Shown here: one piece after another, positions 43,506-52,951 of the stretch | Position numbering within the stretch: the stretch's first letter is position 1 | Layout of the letters: the number at the start of each line of letters is the position of its first letter | Assembly: GCA_028291545.1 (NCBI GenBank) | Contig: JAQGHR010000004.1 | Location: 1-64,000, forward strand | Direction: 5' to 3' | From: Planctomycetota bacterium | GTDB taxonomy: Bacteria; Planctomycetota; Planctomycetia; Isosphaerales; Isosphaeraceae | Length of the DNA stretch: 64,000 nucleotides | Translations under genes and position numbers: made by a program | Notes under the pieces: model-generated | The model's input: only the letters and a program-made list of their open reading frames with translations | What the model was told of the DNA's origin: nothing | Database searches by the model: none

Positions 43506-44882
43506 TCACTCGATGGGGGGAGGATTCAGGACGTCCAGGAGGCTCGCTTCCAGGATCGCGACCATCTCGTCGATCTGCCCCGACGTGACAATCAGTGGCG
43601 GCCCGAGAGCAATCCAGTGAGGATCGAAGCGGCAGAGAAGGCCGCGTTCCAGGGCGCACTTCCCGACCTTGATACCAAACCCGTCGGGGATTCTCGCCTT
43701 CGTGGCCCGATCGCTCACGAATTCGATCGCCTGGAAAAGGCCCTTGCCGCGAATGTCGCCGATGACGTCATATCGCGCGGCGAGTCGCTCGAGTCCGGCG
43801 CGGAGATGATCGCCCTGAACGCGGACATTCGTGAGCAAGTCTCGCTCGAGAATCTCCGCCAGCACCGCGAGACCCGCCGCGCATGAGATCGGGTTCCCCT
43901 CGAAGGTATGCCCTTCCACAAAACCAGGATTCGTCTCGATCGGCCCCCAGAACGCGTCGGCGATCGATTCCCGGCAGATCATGGCCGACAGGGGAGCATA
44001 TCCACCGCCAAGCCCCTTGGCGATGCACAGGACATCGGGGATCACGCCGAAGGTCTCGGCGGCGAACATCCGACCGGTCCGGCCGATTCCGGTGATGATC
44101 TCATCGAAAATCAGGAGCACATTGTAGCGGTCGCAGATCTCGCGAAGTATCGGGAGATACTCGGCGGGCGGATCGATCACGCCCCCGGTGTGGCCAATCG
44201 GCTCGACCATGATCGCGGCCACGGTAGACGGATCTTCCATCTCGATCATGTCGCCGATAATGGTGGCACAGGTGATCCCGCAGTCGGGATAGGTCTTGCC
44301 GAAGGGGCATCGATAGCAGGTGGGCGGGAAGACGTGCAAGAAGCCGGGCGCCAATGGTTCATTGACCGTCTTTCGACCCTTCAAGCCGGAGGCCGACAGC
44401 GCCCCGAGGGTCGAACCATGCCATGATAAATAACGGCTGATAATCTTGTATTTGCCCGGGTTCCCCGTCAGACGATGATACTGGCGCGCCAGCTTGATCG
44501 CCGCTTCCGTGACCTCCGAACCGCCGCACTCGAACTTCACGGTCGAGAGATCCCCGGGCGCCAGCTCGGCCAGCACATTGGCCAACTGCACCGCGAGCGG
44601 GTTGGTCCCATGCATGGGCGGCGAGAAGCAAAGCCGATCGAGCTGTTGCTTGATCGAGTCGATCACCCGCCGATTCCCATGGCCGACCGAAGCCACATAG
44701 ATCCCGGACAGGCCGTCGAGATAGCGCTTGCCCGAGACGTCCCAGTAATGGACGCCCTCTGCCCTGGCCATGACGAGTGGATGTTTCGACCACTCGGCCA
44801 TCTGATCGCGCACGAAGATGTGCCGCAGGAATTGCTCCTCGGTCGTCTGCGATTCGGCGATCAGGTCAGGCAATCCGGGCAT
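43506..44882 (-). CDS. Class III aminotransferase (aspartate aminotransferase family)
   Basis: This 458-residue PLP-dependent fold-type I enzyme of the class III (omega-amino acid) group has ECGGSEVTEAAIKLARQYH, which contacts the cofactor. IFDEIITGIGRTG carries the PLP-binding Asp, and CIAKGLGGGYAPLSA carries the Schiff-base Lys (about 290). A four-Cys segment CYRCPFGKTYPDCGITC (about 188-204) is the version seen in many beta-alanine or putrescine-type aminotransferases. It probably transaminates an amino compound with pyruvate or 2-oxoglutarate. Its start overlaps the 3' end of the M20 gene by 17 bases, so the two are tightly coupled. Confidence 0.9.
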   Translation of the reverse strand: MPGLPDLIAESQTTEEQFLRHIFVRDQMAEWSKHPLVMARAEGVHYWDVSGKRYLDGLSGIYVASVGHGNRRVIDSIKQQLDRLCFSPPMHGTNPLAVQLANVLAELAPGDLSTVKFECGGSEVTEAAIKLARQYHRLTGNPGKYKIISRYLSWHGSTLGALSASGLKGRKTVNEPLAPGFLHVFPPTCYRCPFGKTYPDCGITCATIIGDMIEMEDPSTVAAIMVEPIGHTGGVIDPPAEYLPILREICDRYNVLLIFDEIITGIGRTGRMFAAETFGVIPDVLCIAKGLGGGYAPLSAMICRESIADAFWGPIETNPGFVEGHTFEGNPISCAAGLAVLAEILERDLLTNVRVQGDHLRAGLERLAARYDVIGDIRGKGLFQAIEFVSDRATKARIPDGFGIKVGKCALERGLLCRFDPHWIALGPPLIVTSGQIDEMVAILEASLLDVLNPPPIE

Positions 44883-46056
44883 CGGTTCCTCGCGAGCAGA
44901 AGCGGATCGCCGTCATCGCATAGACCAAGGCGACGCGGGATAGGTCGTCGATATCGACCCACTCATTCACGGTGTGCTGACCGCCCGCGCGTGGTCCGTG
45001 CGTGATGGCGGGTGCCTTGGCCAGGCTCCAGACGCTATTACCATCGTCCACGAACGGCTTCACGCCGAGCCTCAAGGATTTTCCCGTGACCGTGCGGACA
45101 CTCTCCTGGAAGTCCGACACGATGTCATGCCCGTTCTCAAGGAAGAAGGCGTCGCGAACCTGGCGGAATTCGATCTCGGCCGTCGCGCCTGTCTCCTGAC
45201 AGGCCCGGACGACGATGTCGCGAAACTCTCGCTCGACCTCCTCGCACGATGACCCTGGGAGCCATCGTCGCGTTCCTTCCAGCACGCACTCCTTGGGAAA
45301 CTGGTTGTAGATCTCGCCACTCTGGATCCGGCCGATGAAGACGCTCGGCTTCAGGCCCTGCGGACCGGTTTGCTCGTGCAGTCGATCTTCGAGTGCGCGG
45401 AGCTTCTTGATGAGAATTCCGCCGGCCGTGATGACCTCGGGTTCGTCCATCGGTCGCATGACCTCGTGGACCGGCGGCCCGGGACGGGCGAACCTGACGT
45501 TCCAGCAGGCCTGACCGCGACCGATCGTGGGCAGTTCCTCGCAGAGCGGTTCCGGGATCATGACGGCATCGCCCACGACCCCATCTCGCACCAATTGATC
45601 GAACTGTTCGCCATGCCCCCACGGCGCTTCATGGAGGTCGTGCGCGGTCAGCAAGATGGTCCCGGATGCGAGCAGATCGCCATCGCGGAGCGAGAGCACG
45701 GCTTCCACCGCGGCGGCAAAGCCGGCCTTCATGTCGCTTGAGCCAGAGCCGCGCAACTGACCTCCAGCGACATGATCGGGCACGAAAGGGAGATGGACGG
45801 TGTCCAGATGTCCGTTCCACTGAAGCGTCCGGCCCGGTCGCGTGGCCGAGAGACGCGCGATCACAGCCGGTGCCTCCGGGTGACCGGCACTCGGGCGGTC
45901 CACGCGGAACCCCTCGGAATCCAGGAATTCCGCCAGCGCATCCAGGACGGACCCGGCCTGTCCCGTCGGACTGGGGATCGAAACCAGCCGCCGAGCGAGG
46001 GCAAGCAATCGGGCGGGCTGGACCCGGCGACGAACCTCATCGAGTGTCGGATTCAT
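44866..46056 (-). CDS. M20 family metallopeptidase / deacylase
   Basis: This 396-residue zinc enzyme of the M20 (ArgE/DapE/ACY1/CPG2) family has metal ligands H83 (NGHLDTVH, with D85) and D108 (GSGSSDMKAGFA), and a C-terminal His in GGQHTVNEWVDIDDL. The dimerisation domain lies between about 185 and 290. Family members hydrolyse N-acyl or peptide bonds of amino acids. The start at 46056 excludes 25 Arg-rich residues with no family similarity. Overlap with the aminotransferase gene suggests a two-step path: release of an amino compound, then transamination. Confidence 0.86.
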   Translation of the reverse strand: MNPTLDEVRRRVQPARLLALARRLVSIPSPTGQAGSVLDALAEFLDSEGFRVDRPSAGHPEAPAVIARLSATRPGRTLQWNGHLDTVHLPFVPDHVAGGQLRGSGSSDMKAGFAAAVEAVLSLRDGDLLASGTILLTAHDLHEAPWGHGEQFDQLVRDGVVGDAVMIPEPLCEELPTIGRGQACWNVRFARPGPPVHEVMRPMDEPEVITAGGILIKKLRALEDRLHEQTGPQGLKPSVFIGRIQSGEIYNQFPKECVLEGTRRWLPGSSCEEVEREFRDIVVRACQETGATAEIEFRQVRDAFFLENGHDIVSDFQESVRTVTGKSLRLGVKPFVDDGNSVWSLAKAPAITHGPRAGGQHTVNEWVDIDDLSRVALVYAMTAIRFCSRGTDARIA

Positions 46057-46167
46057 GCGTGACGAGTCTCGGAGGACCGTTGCTATTCCGAGTCGACCCG
46101 CCAGTATCGACCTCGAACCGGGCCAACGCAAGGCTCCGATGGAAAGGAGCGTGATGCCTTTGCACGA

Positions 46168-47559
46168 TCACGCGGATCTGAGCATCGAGATCCCAAGCGC
46201 AATGGCAAAGACGGTCAGGGTTTTTACGACCGTGATCGCGAAGATGTCTGCGTAGGATTGTCGATGGGTGAGTCCCGTGATGGCGAGGAGCGTGATGACG
46301 GCTCCGTTATGGGGGAGCGTGTCCATGCCTCCGGAGGCCATCGCAGCGACCCGATGGAGCAGGTCCGGACTGATCCCCTGGACTTGAGCCAACTCGAGGT
46401 AGCGCGGGGCCATGACATCGAGAGCGATCGAAAGGCCGCCTGAAGCCGAACCCGTGATTCCGGCGAGGACATTCACGGCGACCGCCTCGGACACGAGGAC
46501 GTAGCGGCTGACCAGGAAGACCGAGTCCTGGATCCAACGGAATCCGGGCAGCGCCTTCACCGTATTTCCGAATCCGACCTCGGACGCCGTGTTGAAGATC
46601 GCGAGCAGCGCTCCGGTCGTGGCCACGGAAAGAGTCTTGGAGAGCGTGGCCTTGACGCGACGCGGCTGGATGGCGACGGCCGCGACGATACCGATCAGCA
46701 GGGCCACGATGAGTGCCCAGGTCGGTGCCGCGACGGACAGTTTCGTCGAGGGATAGTCCTGCGCCAATTTTTCGAGGGAGTACCACCGAGCGACCGACCA
46801 AGTCGTTCGGCTGAGGATGAAATTTCCACTCAATACCAGGAAAAGTGGGATGACGGAGACCAGCAACGACGGTCGAGCGTCCTCGGTCCGGGGCTCGGCC
46901 TCGTTTTGATGTCCCGTCCCGTACCCTTCACCGGACGCCGCCGCGATCGCTCTACGCCGTTCCAACCAGAGCATGCCCGCAACGAAGACGAGGCAGCTGC
47001 CAAGGATGCCGAACCAGGGCGCCGCGTAGGCGTCGGTCCCGAAGTACCGAGTCGGGATCAAATTCTGGATCTGCGGTGAGCCGGGAAGTGCGTCCATCGT
47101 AAACGTGAATGCCCCGAGAGCGACCGCGCCGGGGATCAGCCGCTTGGGGATGTCGGCCTCTCGAAACAACGCCGAGGCGAACGGGTAAACCGCGAACGCG
47201 ACCACGAACAGCGAGACCCCACCATACGTCAGCGTACTGCATGCCAGGACAACGGCCAGGATGGAATGGCGAGGCCCTAGCGCCCTGGCGATCACCGAGG
47301 CGATCGTGCCGGCCGCTCCGCTGGTCTCCATGAGCTTTCCGAAGATCGCACCCAGCAAGAAAAGAGGAAAGAACGATTGGATATATCCCGCCGCGCTTTT
47401 CATGAAGGAATCGGTGTAGCTGGGAAGCAGTGGCCTGCCGGAAATTCCGACCGCCAGCATCGCGCATACGGGCGCGAAAACGATGACGGGAAGGCCTCGG
47501 TAGGCGATCACCATCAGGAAAGCAAGGGCCAGAACGATCGCAAGAACATCGAATGCCAT
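46168..47559 (-). CDS. GntP family permease
   Basis: This 463-residue polytopic protein of the GntP (gluconate/D-beta-hydroxybutyrate) permease family has about 12 membrane helices. The family pattern includes SGAAGTIASVIARALGP, FVVAFAVYPFASALF, the conserved LGAFTFTMDALPGSPQIQN, and GSASGGLSIALDVM near the C-terminus. It probably imports a gluconate-like, glycerate-like or hydroxyacid substrate by proton symport. It lies 49 bases after the rhamnosidase and 111 bases before the M20 gene in the same unidirectional run. Confidence 0.9.
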   Translation of the reverse strand: MAFDVLAIVLALAFLMVIAYRGLPVIVFAPVCAMLAVGISGRPLLPSYTDSFMKSAAGYIQSFFPLFLLGAIFGKLMETSGAAGTIASVIARALGPRHSILAVVLACSTLTYGGVSLFVVAFAVYPFASALFREADIPKRLIPGAVALGAFTFTMDALPGSPQIQNLIPTRYFGTDAYAAPWFGILGSCLVFVAGMLWLERRRAIAAASGEGYGTGHQNEAEPRTEDARPSLLVSVIPLFLVLSGNFILSRTTWSVARWYSLEKLAQDYPSTKLSVAAPTWALIVALLIGIVAAVAIQPRRVKATLSKTLSVATTGALLAIFNTASEVGFGNTVKALPGFRWIQDSVFLVSRYVLVSEAVAVNVLAGITGSASGGLSIALDVMAPRYLELAQVQGISPDLLHRVAAMASGGMDTLPHNGAVITLLAITGLTHRQSYADIFAITVVKTLTVFAIALGISMLRSA

Positions 47560-47608
47560 CCTGATCTCCGGCGTGGCGCGAAGGTTCGATCAAACGGCTT
47601 ATCGTCAT

Positions 47609-50600
47609 CTATCGGGATGGGCCTGGCCTGGACGGCCCGGCCCAAGCGGTCGATCGGAATGAGTACGTACCCGAACCAACCGAATAAACGGCCGAATCTC
47701 CGTCCATACGCAAGAATTTGACTCCTACGGCCCGGGACGCAGGATCGCCCCCTTCGGTCACCGCCTCCGCGTTTTTCGCGGGCACATAAACCGTAGCCGT
47801 GGTGTTCGGAGGCAGCGAGATGGTCCAGGCGAATGCACCGTTAACGATCTTCCAGTCGCTCACAATCGGGCCGAAGAGCGATCGGTGCGAGGCCCGGACG
47901 TACGTGAGCTCACCCACGGGCCGGGGTCGAAGTGTCACGTGCTTGAAGCCCGGTCGTTCCGGGTCGTAATTGATGCCTCCGAGGGTCTGATAGAACCAGG
48001 CCTCCAGGTTCCCCGAGAGGATTTTCTGGCTCTCCCCGTTCATCCCTCCATCCTGGATATCCGTGTCCCATCGCTCCCACACGGTCGTGGCACCCCTGGA
48101 CACCATGTAGCCCCAACTGGGGCGGGTCGTCTGGATCGCGACCGCATAGGCAACGTCCGGACGACCGGCGTCGGTCAAGACTTGCATGAACCATTGCATC
48201 CCGACCAGGCCGACGGAGGTGTGACCGCCGTGCCTGGACTGAATCTCCTCGACGAGATTCGCGACCACCGCGGCACGATGATCCTCCGGCACCAGACCGA
48301 ATGCCAGCGGGAAGACGTACGACCCCTGAGTTTCGCTTTCATATCGATTCGACGTCGCGTTGAAAAACCGGGTGTTGAACGCCGCCTTTACCCTTTCCGC
48401 CAGGTCGCCGAATCGCATCGCGTCCTCCTTCTTCCCGAGCAGAGACGCTGCCCGCGCGAGGATGCGACAGTTATTGTAATAGTAGGCCGTGGACATCAGC
48501 GGCCGGGACGTCGTTCGTTTGTCGAGGGCGCCCTTGATCCAGGAGTGATCGACCCAGTCCCCGTAGTTGCAGAAGTCGATGGTGTAGTCCGGCTTCTGGT
48601 ATGCCTTCTGGTGGAAGAGGAACCAGCGTTTCATGCAGTCATAGTTATCTGAAAGCAGACGGACATCACCATAGAAGTTGTAGTACCAATCGGGGATTAC
48701 GGTGATCACGCTCGGCCAGATGATGTCCTTCGAATTGAACGTCCAGTACGGCGGGAGGATCTCCTGAAGGCTCCCATCCTCGGCCTGATGGACGCGATAG
48801 TTGTGGAGGAAATGGTCGTAGAACCGAGCCACGTCAAACGCATATCCCTCGCTCTCGGAGGTCTTCGCCGGGTGGCCCGACCAGGGCATTCTTTCGTCAC
48901 GGTCGGGTTCCATGGGCACGCTGCGGTTCTGCATCCGCGTCCCCCAGCGACCGTTCAGGTAGATCCGGTTGATCAACGGATTTGAGCAACTGAACTGGCC
49001 GACCGGCTCCATCCTGGTGTGGACTACGAGCCCCTCGAAATTGGCGGCGGTCGGCGTGCCGGGGAATCCTTCGACCTGCACGTAGCGGGTCGCGTTGCCC
49101 TTGAACCGCGGATGCCAGACCTCATCGCCATGGCCCTTGAGAGTGTAGATGTCGGTATTTATCGCGCTGCGATCGTTGTCCGCGTTCAAGAGCCCGTCGG
49201 GTTTGACGTTGAAGGAGCTATGCAGGCTAACCCGGGTGCCCGAGGGTCCCGCGACCTTGACCCGTACTGATCCGTAGAAAGACTGGCCGAAATCCACAAC
49301 AAAGATGCCTGGCTTCGGGTTCGTGACCCGGACGGGCTTGAGGACCTCGGTGATCCCGATCGGCTCGATCATCTGGGCCTCCAGCGTTCCACCGGGCGGC
49401 TTGACGAGCGACGCGGGTTGCCAGCCGGCATCATCGAAGCCCGGGCTCGACCAGCCCGGTATCTCCTTGCGAGCGTCGTACTCCTCACCATCAAACTCGT
49501 TGCTGTTGCGGATCGGGCCGTTGACGGTCAGGCGCCAGCTCGCATCACTGACAACGTCCTCGGCTGAACCGTCGGAATAGTCGAGATGAAGCTGAAAAAT
49601 CAGCTTGGGATACCCATACGTATGCATCGGAACCGGGATGTCCCGCCGGGGCGCGAAGAACCGGCCGCTGCCGAGGACGACGCCCACCGCGTTCTGGCCG
49701 GGATGAATGGCCTGGGTCAGGTCGAACGTGACGTAGCAGGCACGACGATCATAACCCGTGAGCGCGGGATTCATGAGAGAATCGCCGATCCTCTGCCCGT
49801 TCATATGAAGGTCGAAGAACCCTAGCCCGCAGACGTAGGCCGTGGCTCGACGAACCTCCTTCGCGACCTTGAACTCGTGCCGCAGCATGCGCGAGGGCAA
49901 GCGCCGATGGTTCGAACCGCTCGACGAGAGCATGCCCCAGGGGCCGCAGCCGAACGGTCCCGATTCCTGAGCGTCCTTCCAACCGGTCGCACCGAAGCCT
50001 TCCCCCTCCCAGCCGTCCGCCTGCTTGTCGGAAACGCGCCAGCTTGCGTCGGTCGGCACGAGCAGCGGCTGGCCCTCCTCGAATTCGACCTGGAGGAGGC
50101 CGATGAGGCCCGCCGGGTTCTTGTCGGGAGTGACGGTCGTTGACGCGGCATTGGTGGCGGCAATGGCGACGGTGTTGGCACCATTCTTGATCGTACTCGT
50201 CACGTCGAAGAGTTTGACATCACTCCAGCCAGCGCCCTGGCCCACTCTGCGACCGTTGAAGTATGCAACGAACGAGTCATCGGCGGCGGCCAGGAGCGAT
50301 GCCTTTCGCACACGACGGGCCGTGGGCAGATTCAGGGTTTTTCGGAAGTATCGCGTGCCGATTGGTGCGCCGATGGTGGATTTTCCGCCCGGTGCCCAGA
50401 TCCACGTGGCCGACTTCAGGGAAACGGAAGGGTCCTGGGTCTCCTCGCCGGAATCCAGCCCGATCCAGTGCGCCGACCAGTCCGTCGGGGCGAGGAGGCC
50501 CATCGTCCATCGGGATGGATCGCTCCACTCCGAGGGAATTCCATCCTGATCCCAGGCCCGAACTTTCCACCAGCATTCCTGGCCCGAGGACAGCGGCATG

Positions 50601-50932
50601 CCCGAATAGGCAACGTGAATCGATTGATCCGTCGGGACCTTGCCCGAATCCCAGCGCGTTCCCCGATTCTCGCGTAGCGCGGATTCCGACGGGGCCACAA
50701 GGATCTGATACGCGGATTGCGTCATGCCGCGCGATTCGGGCCGAATCGCCGTCAGCTTCCAGCCAAGCCTCGGCTCGCGCGCATCGATGCCCAGAGGGTT
50801 GACCAGATATTCGCAACGCAGATCTTCCACGCGGAGCCGCGCACTCGGAGGCCGCGCCGCCTTGGCCGCAAACGACGGAATCAGGAGGAGTGACAGGACG
50901 AGAGTGAGGATTCGCGGGCCTTTTGCATTCAT
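47609..50932 (-). CDS. Alpha-L-rhamnosidase, glycoside hydrolase family 78-like
   Basis: This 1107-residue exported protein has a signal peptide (about 1-25). An N-terminal fibronectin-like domain (PRLGWKL and WWKVRAWDQDG), two beta-sandwich domains of the rhamnosidase N-terminal type (VCGLGFFDLHMNGQRIGD) and an alpha/alpha-barrel catalytic domain (about 670-1000) follow, then a C-terminal beta domain. Catalytic-domain markers are RDERMPWSG near 675 and GATTVWERWD near 975, which carries a likely catalytic Glu. The first motif differs from the common RDERLGWTGD (see findings). It would remove terminal alpha-L-rhamnose from glycans or glycosides; the RhaT gene follows upstream in the same unit. 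Confidence 0.88.
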   Translation of the reverse strand: MNAKGPRILTLVLSLLLIPSFAAKAARPPSARLRVEDLRCEYLVNPLGIDAREPRLGWKLTAIRPESRGMTQSAYQILVAPSESALRENRGTRWDSGKVPTDQSIHVAYSGMPLSSGQECWWKVRAWDQDGIPSEWSDPSRWTMGLLAPTDWSAHWIGLDSGEETQDPSVSLKSATWIWAPGGKSTIGAPIGTRYFRKTLNLPTARRVRKASLLAAADDSFVAYFNGRRVGQGAGWSDVKLFDVTSTIKNGANTVAIAATNAASTTVTPDKNPAGLIGLLQVEFEEGQPLLVPTDASWRVSDKQADGWEGEGFGATGWKDAQESGPFGCGPWGMLSSSGSNHRRLPSRMLRHEFKVAKEVRRATAYVCGLGFFDLHMNGQRIGDSLMNPALTGYDRRACYVTFDLTQAIHPGQNAVGVVLGSGRFFAPRRDIPVPMHTYGYPKLIFQLHLDYSDGSAEDVVSDASWRLTVNGPIRNSNEFDGEEYDARKEIPGWSSPGFDDAGWQPASLVKPPGGTLEAQMIEPIGITEVLKPVRVTNPKPGIFVVDFGQSFYGSVRVKVAGPSGTRVSLHSSFNVKPDGLLNADNDRSAINTDIYTLKGHGDEVWHPRFKGNATRYVQVEGFPGTPTAANFEGLVVHTRMEPVGQFSCSNPLINRIYLNGRWGTRMQNRSVPMEPDRDERMPWSGHPAKTSESEGYAFDVARFYDHFLHNYRVHQAEDGSLQEILPPYWTFNSKDIIWPSVITVIPDWYYNFYGDVRLLSDNYDCMKRWFLFHQKAYQKPDYTIDFCNYGDWVDHSWIKGALDKRTTSRPLMSTAYYYNNCRILARAASLLGKKEDAMRFGDLAERVKAAFNTRFFNATSNRYESETQGSYVFPLAFGLVPEDHRAAVVANLVEEIQSRHGGHTSVGLVGMQWFMQVLTDAGRPDVAYAVAIQTTRPSWGYMVSRGATTVWERWDTDIQDGGMNGESQKILSGNLEAWFYQTLGGINYDPERPGFKHVTLRPRPVGELTYVRASHRSLFGPIVSDWKIVNGAFAWTISLPPNTTATVYVPAKNAEAVTEGGDPASRAVGVKFLRMDGDSAVYSVGSGTYSFRSTAWAGPSRPGPSR

Positions 50933-50977
50933 GGAAGGACTCGAATTCCTGGGCCGGGCTGGCCCAAAGTTGCGATC

Positions 50978-52090
50978 TCAGAATTTTTCCGGTTCCGCGG
51001 ATGCACTCGCAGCGGACTGGGATGTGCCGACATGATTTCCATACCCGACGATGACCGTGGAGAGCACAAGGATGAACAGGCCGGCCGCGTTCAGCATGTG
51101 CGTACGCAGGCTCGAGCCTTTCCATTCCTTCAACGCAAGCCCCCAGAGTGTTCCGAAAATCATGATGGTCGCCATGTGAAGGGTCCAGCTCGAGAATTCG
51201 AACTTTCCCATCAGCGTGTTGCCCATCCCGTAGAAGAGGAACTGGAGGTACCACATGGTCCCCGCCGCCGCGCAAAGGAGATAGTTGCTCCGAATCTGCG
51301 TGGCGGGTAGCGAACTACCACCTTTCTCACGGCCGACGAATTCTCCTCGCGTCCCGTTCCGAGAGCCCAGCAGGACGCACCAGACGAAGTTCGTCGTGAA
51401 TCCTCCGGCCAGTACGACAATCAGGAGCGGCTGGTTTTTCCAGAGCGAGTCCGAGCCGTACTGGACCGCAAGTTCCGCGATGGGTTTGCCGGATTCAAAC
51501 CCGTAGGACATGCAAGCGCTCAGGATGCCAGAGAGGGTTGCGACCAGCACGCCCTTCCGGAAATTGAACTCGTGGATCACGGCCTGCTTCTGAGACTCCG
51601 TCATCTCGCGTTCCTTCGAACGCCCCGCCAGGCCGCTCACGAGGATACCGCCCAGACACACGAGCACGCCGAGCAGGACGATCGAGCCGCCCGTCGTCGT
51701 CGCGATGGTGCCAAGTTTCCCCTGGAATAACGGCGGCATCAGCGTCCCGAAGGCCGCGCAATACCCCAGCGCCATCGCCATGCCCAGCGCGATCCCGAGG
51801 TATCGCATCGTCAGGCCGAAGGTCAGGCCGCCAATACCCCAGAGGACACCGAAAAGATAAGTCCATGCCAGCGATCTAACCGGCGCTTCCGCGAGAACCC
51901 GGAACAGATGAGGCGTCTGAATCAGGGCGAACGCCCAGGGCGCGACGATCCAGCTGAACACACCGCCGACAAGCCAGTAGGTCTCCCACGACCAGCCCCT
52001 GACCCGGCGAAACGGCAGGTAAAAGCTGGCCGAGGCCAGGCCGCCCGTCGCGTGCATGAGCACACCCAGCAGAGGATTGGGCTGGTTCAT
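50978..52090 (-). CDS. rhaT: L-rhamnose:H+ symporter RhaT family
   Basis: This 370-residue membrane protein has about ten helices and belongs to the RhaT branch of the drug/metabolite transporter superfamily. It matches the known proteins in length and in motifs such as WETYWLVGGVFSW, GGLTFGLTMRYLGIALGMA, and the charged cytoplasmic stretch SKEREMTESQKQ before KGVLVATLSGILSACMSYGFE. The start at 52090 overlaps the stop of the isomerase gene by four bases, which supports translational coupling. Neighbouring rhamnosidase makes L-rhamnose uptake the likely role. Confidence 0.9.
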   Translation of the reverse strand: MNQPNPLLGVLMHATGGLASASFYLPFRRVRGWSWETYWLVGGVFSWIVAPWAFALIQTPHLFRVLAEAPVRSLAWTYLFGVLWGIGGLTFGLTMRYLGIALGMAMALGYCAAFGTLMPPLFQGKLGTIATTTGGSIVLLGVLVCLGGILVSGLAGRSKEREMTESQKQAVIHEFNFRKGVLVATLSGILSACMSYGFESGKPIAELAVQYGSDSLWKNQPLLIVVLAGGFTTNFVWCVLLGSRNGTRGEFVGREKGGSSLPATQIRSNYLLCAAAGTMWYLQFLFYGMGNTLMGKFEFSSWTLHMATIMIFGTLWGLALKEWKGSSLRTHMLNAAGLFILVLSTVIVGYGNHVGTSQSAASASAEPEKF

Positions 52091-52929
52091 GAGTCCGTCC
52101 GATGGCTGCGAAGAAAATCTCGCATGAGGATTGTTTCCGACAGGTTGTCGACCTCGTTGCAATGCTCCCAATCAATCCAGACGTACTCGACACCCACATA
52201 TCCCGAGTAGCCAACCTGTCTCATGACGTCGAGGACGCGACCGTAATCGATCACGTTCTCATGAAACGACGCCTGGAGCCGTTGCGGACGGGCGCCGCGG
52301 GCGTGAAAGTGGCTCGCGAGCGAGATCAAGGGCTCGACCTCGTCGTCGGGGACACCGTCCCTGGTGAAGTGCGTGTAATCCAGAGTGAGCGTCAGGCCTG
52401 GAACCGACTGGACGAGACGAGCGGCGGAAGCGGGGGTCGGCACGATCGAGCCGACGTGCGCCTCGACCGAGAACGTGATGCCATGGTCCCGAGCCGCGCG
52501 TGTTCGCCACGACAATTCTTCGCAGCAGAGGCGAAACGACTCGTCTTCAGAGACGCCAGCGAAGACAACGCCAGGAAGTGCGGAGACGTGAGTGGCACCG
52601 CACTCCGCCGCAAATTCGAGCGTCCGGCTGAACAGGTCACGCGCCTCGCAACGCCGAGCGGGGTCGGGATGGTTCGGGGCCAGCGACTCGAAATCGGGCG
52701 CGGTCTGCAAGAAGATGTCCGCGGGCTCCAATCCGAGGTCTCGGAGCCTGTGGGACAGGTCGTTCGCGGACGCCTTCAGGTCACGGAAGACCCGCGAGGG
52801 CCAGAGATGCGAACGTCCCTCGAACAGCCCGATGTCCGCGCCCTGGAAGTCGAGCAGGGCGATGAGAGCGAGGGCCTTCTCGTGCGGCAGCAACGGAAAC
52901 GTGAAATCGGCGCAAGCAAGTTTCGGCAT
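52087..52929 (-). CDS. Sugar phosphate isomerase/epimerase family (xylose isomerase-like TIM barrel)
   Basis: This 280-residue TIM-barrel protein of the AP endonuclease 2/xylose isomerase-like superfamily has metal-binding features FSVEAHVGS (Glu, His), TLDYTHF (Asp, His), and a terminal GYVGVEYVW (Glu). It probably isomerises or epimerises a sugar or hydroxy-keto intermediate. Although it resembles IolE/IolH/hydroxypyruvate isomerase relatives, no exact reaction can be given. It lies between the SDR gene (22 bases) and rhaT (four-base overlap). Confidence 0.86.
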   Translation of the reverse strand: MPKLACADFTFPLLPHEKALALIALLDFQGADIGLFEGRSHLWPSRVFRDLKASANDLSHRLRDLGLEPADIFLQTAPDFESLAPNHPDPARRCEARDLFSRTLEFAAECGATHVSALPGVVFAGVSEDESFRLCCEELSWRTRAARDHGITFSVEAHVGSIVPTPASAARLVQSVPGLTLTLDYTHFTRDGVPDDEVEPLISLASHFHARGARPQRLQASFHENVIDYGRVLDVMRQVGYSGYVGVEYVWIDWEHCNEVDNLSETILMRDFLRSHRTDS

Positions 52930-52951
52930 GATCGGACTCTCCAGGAACGCA

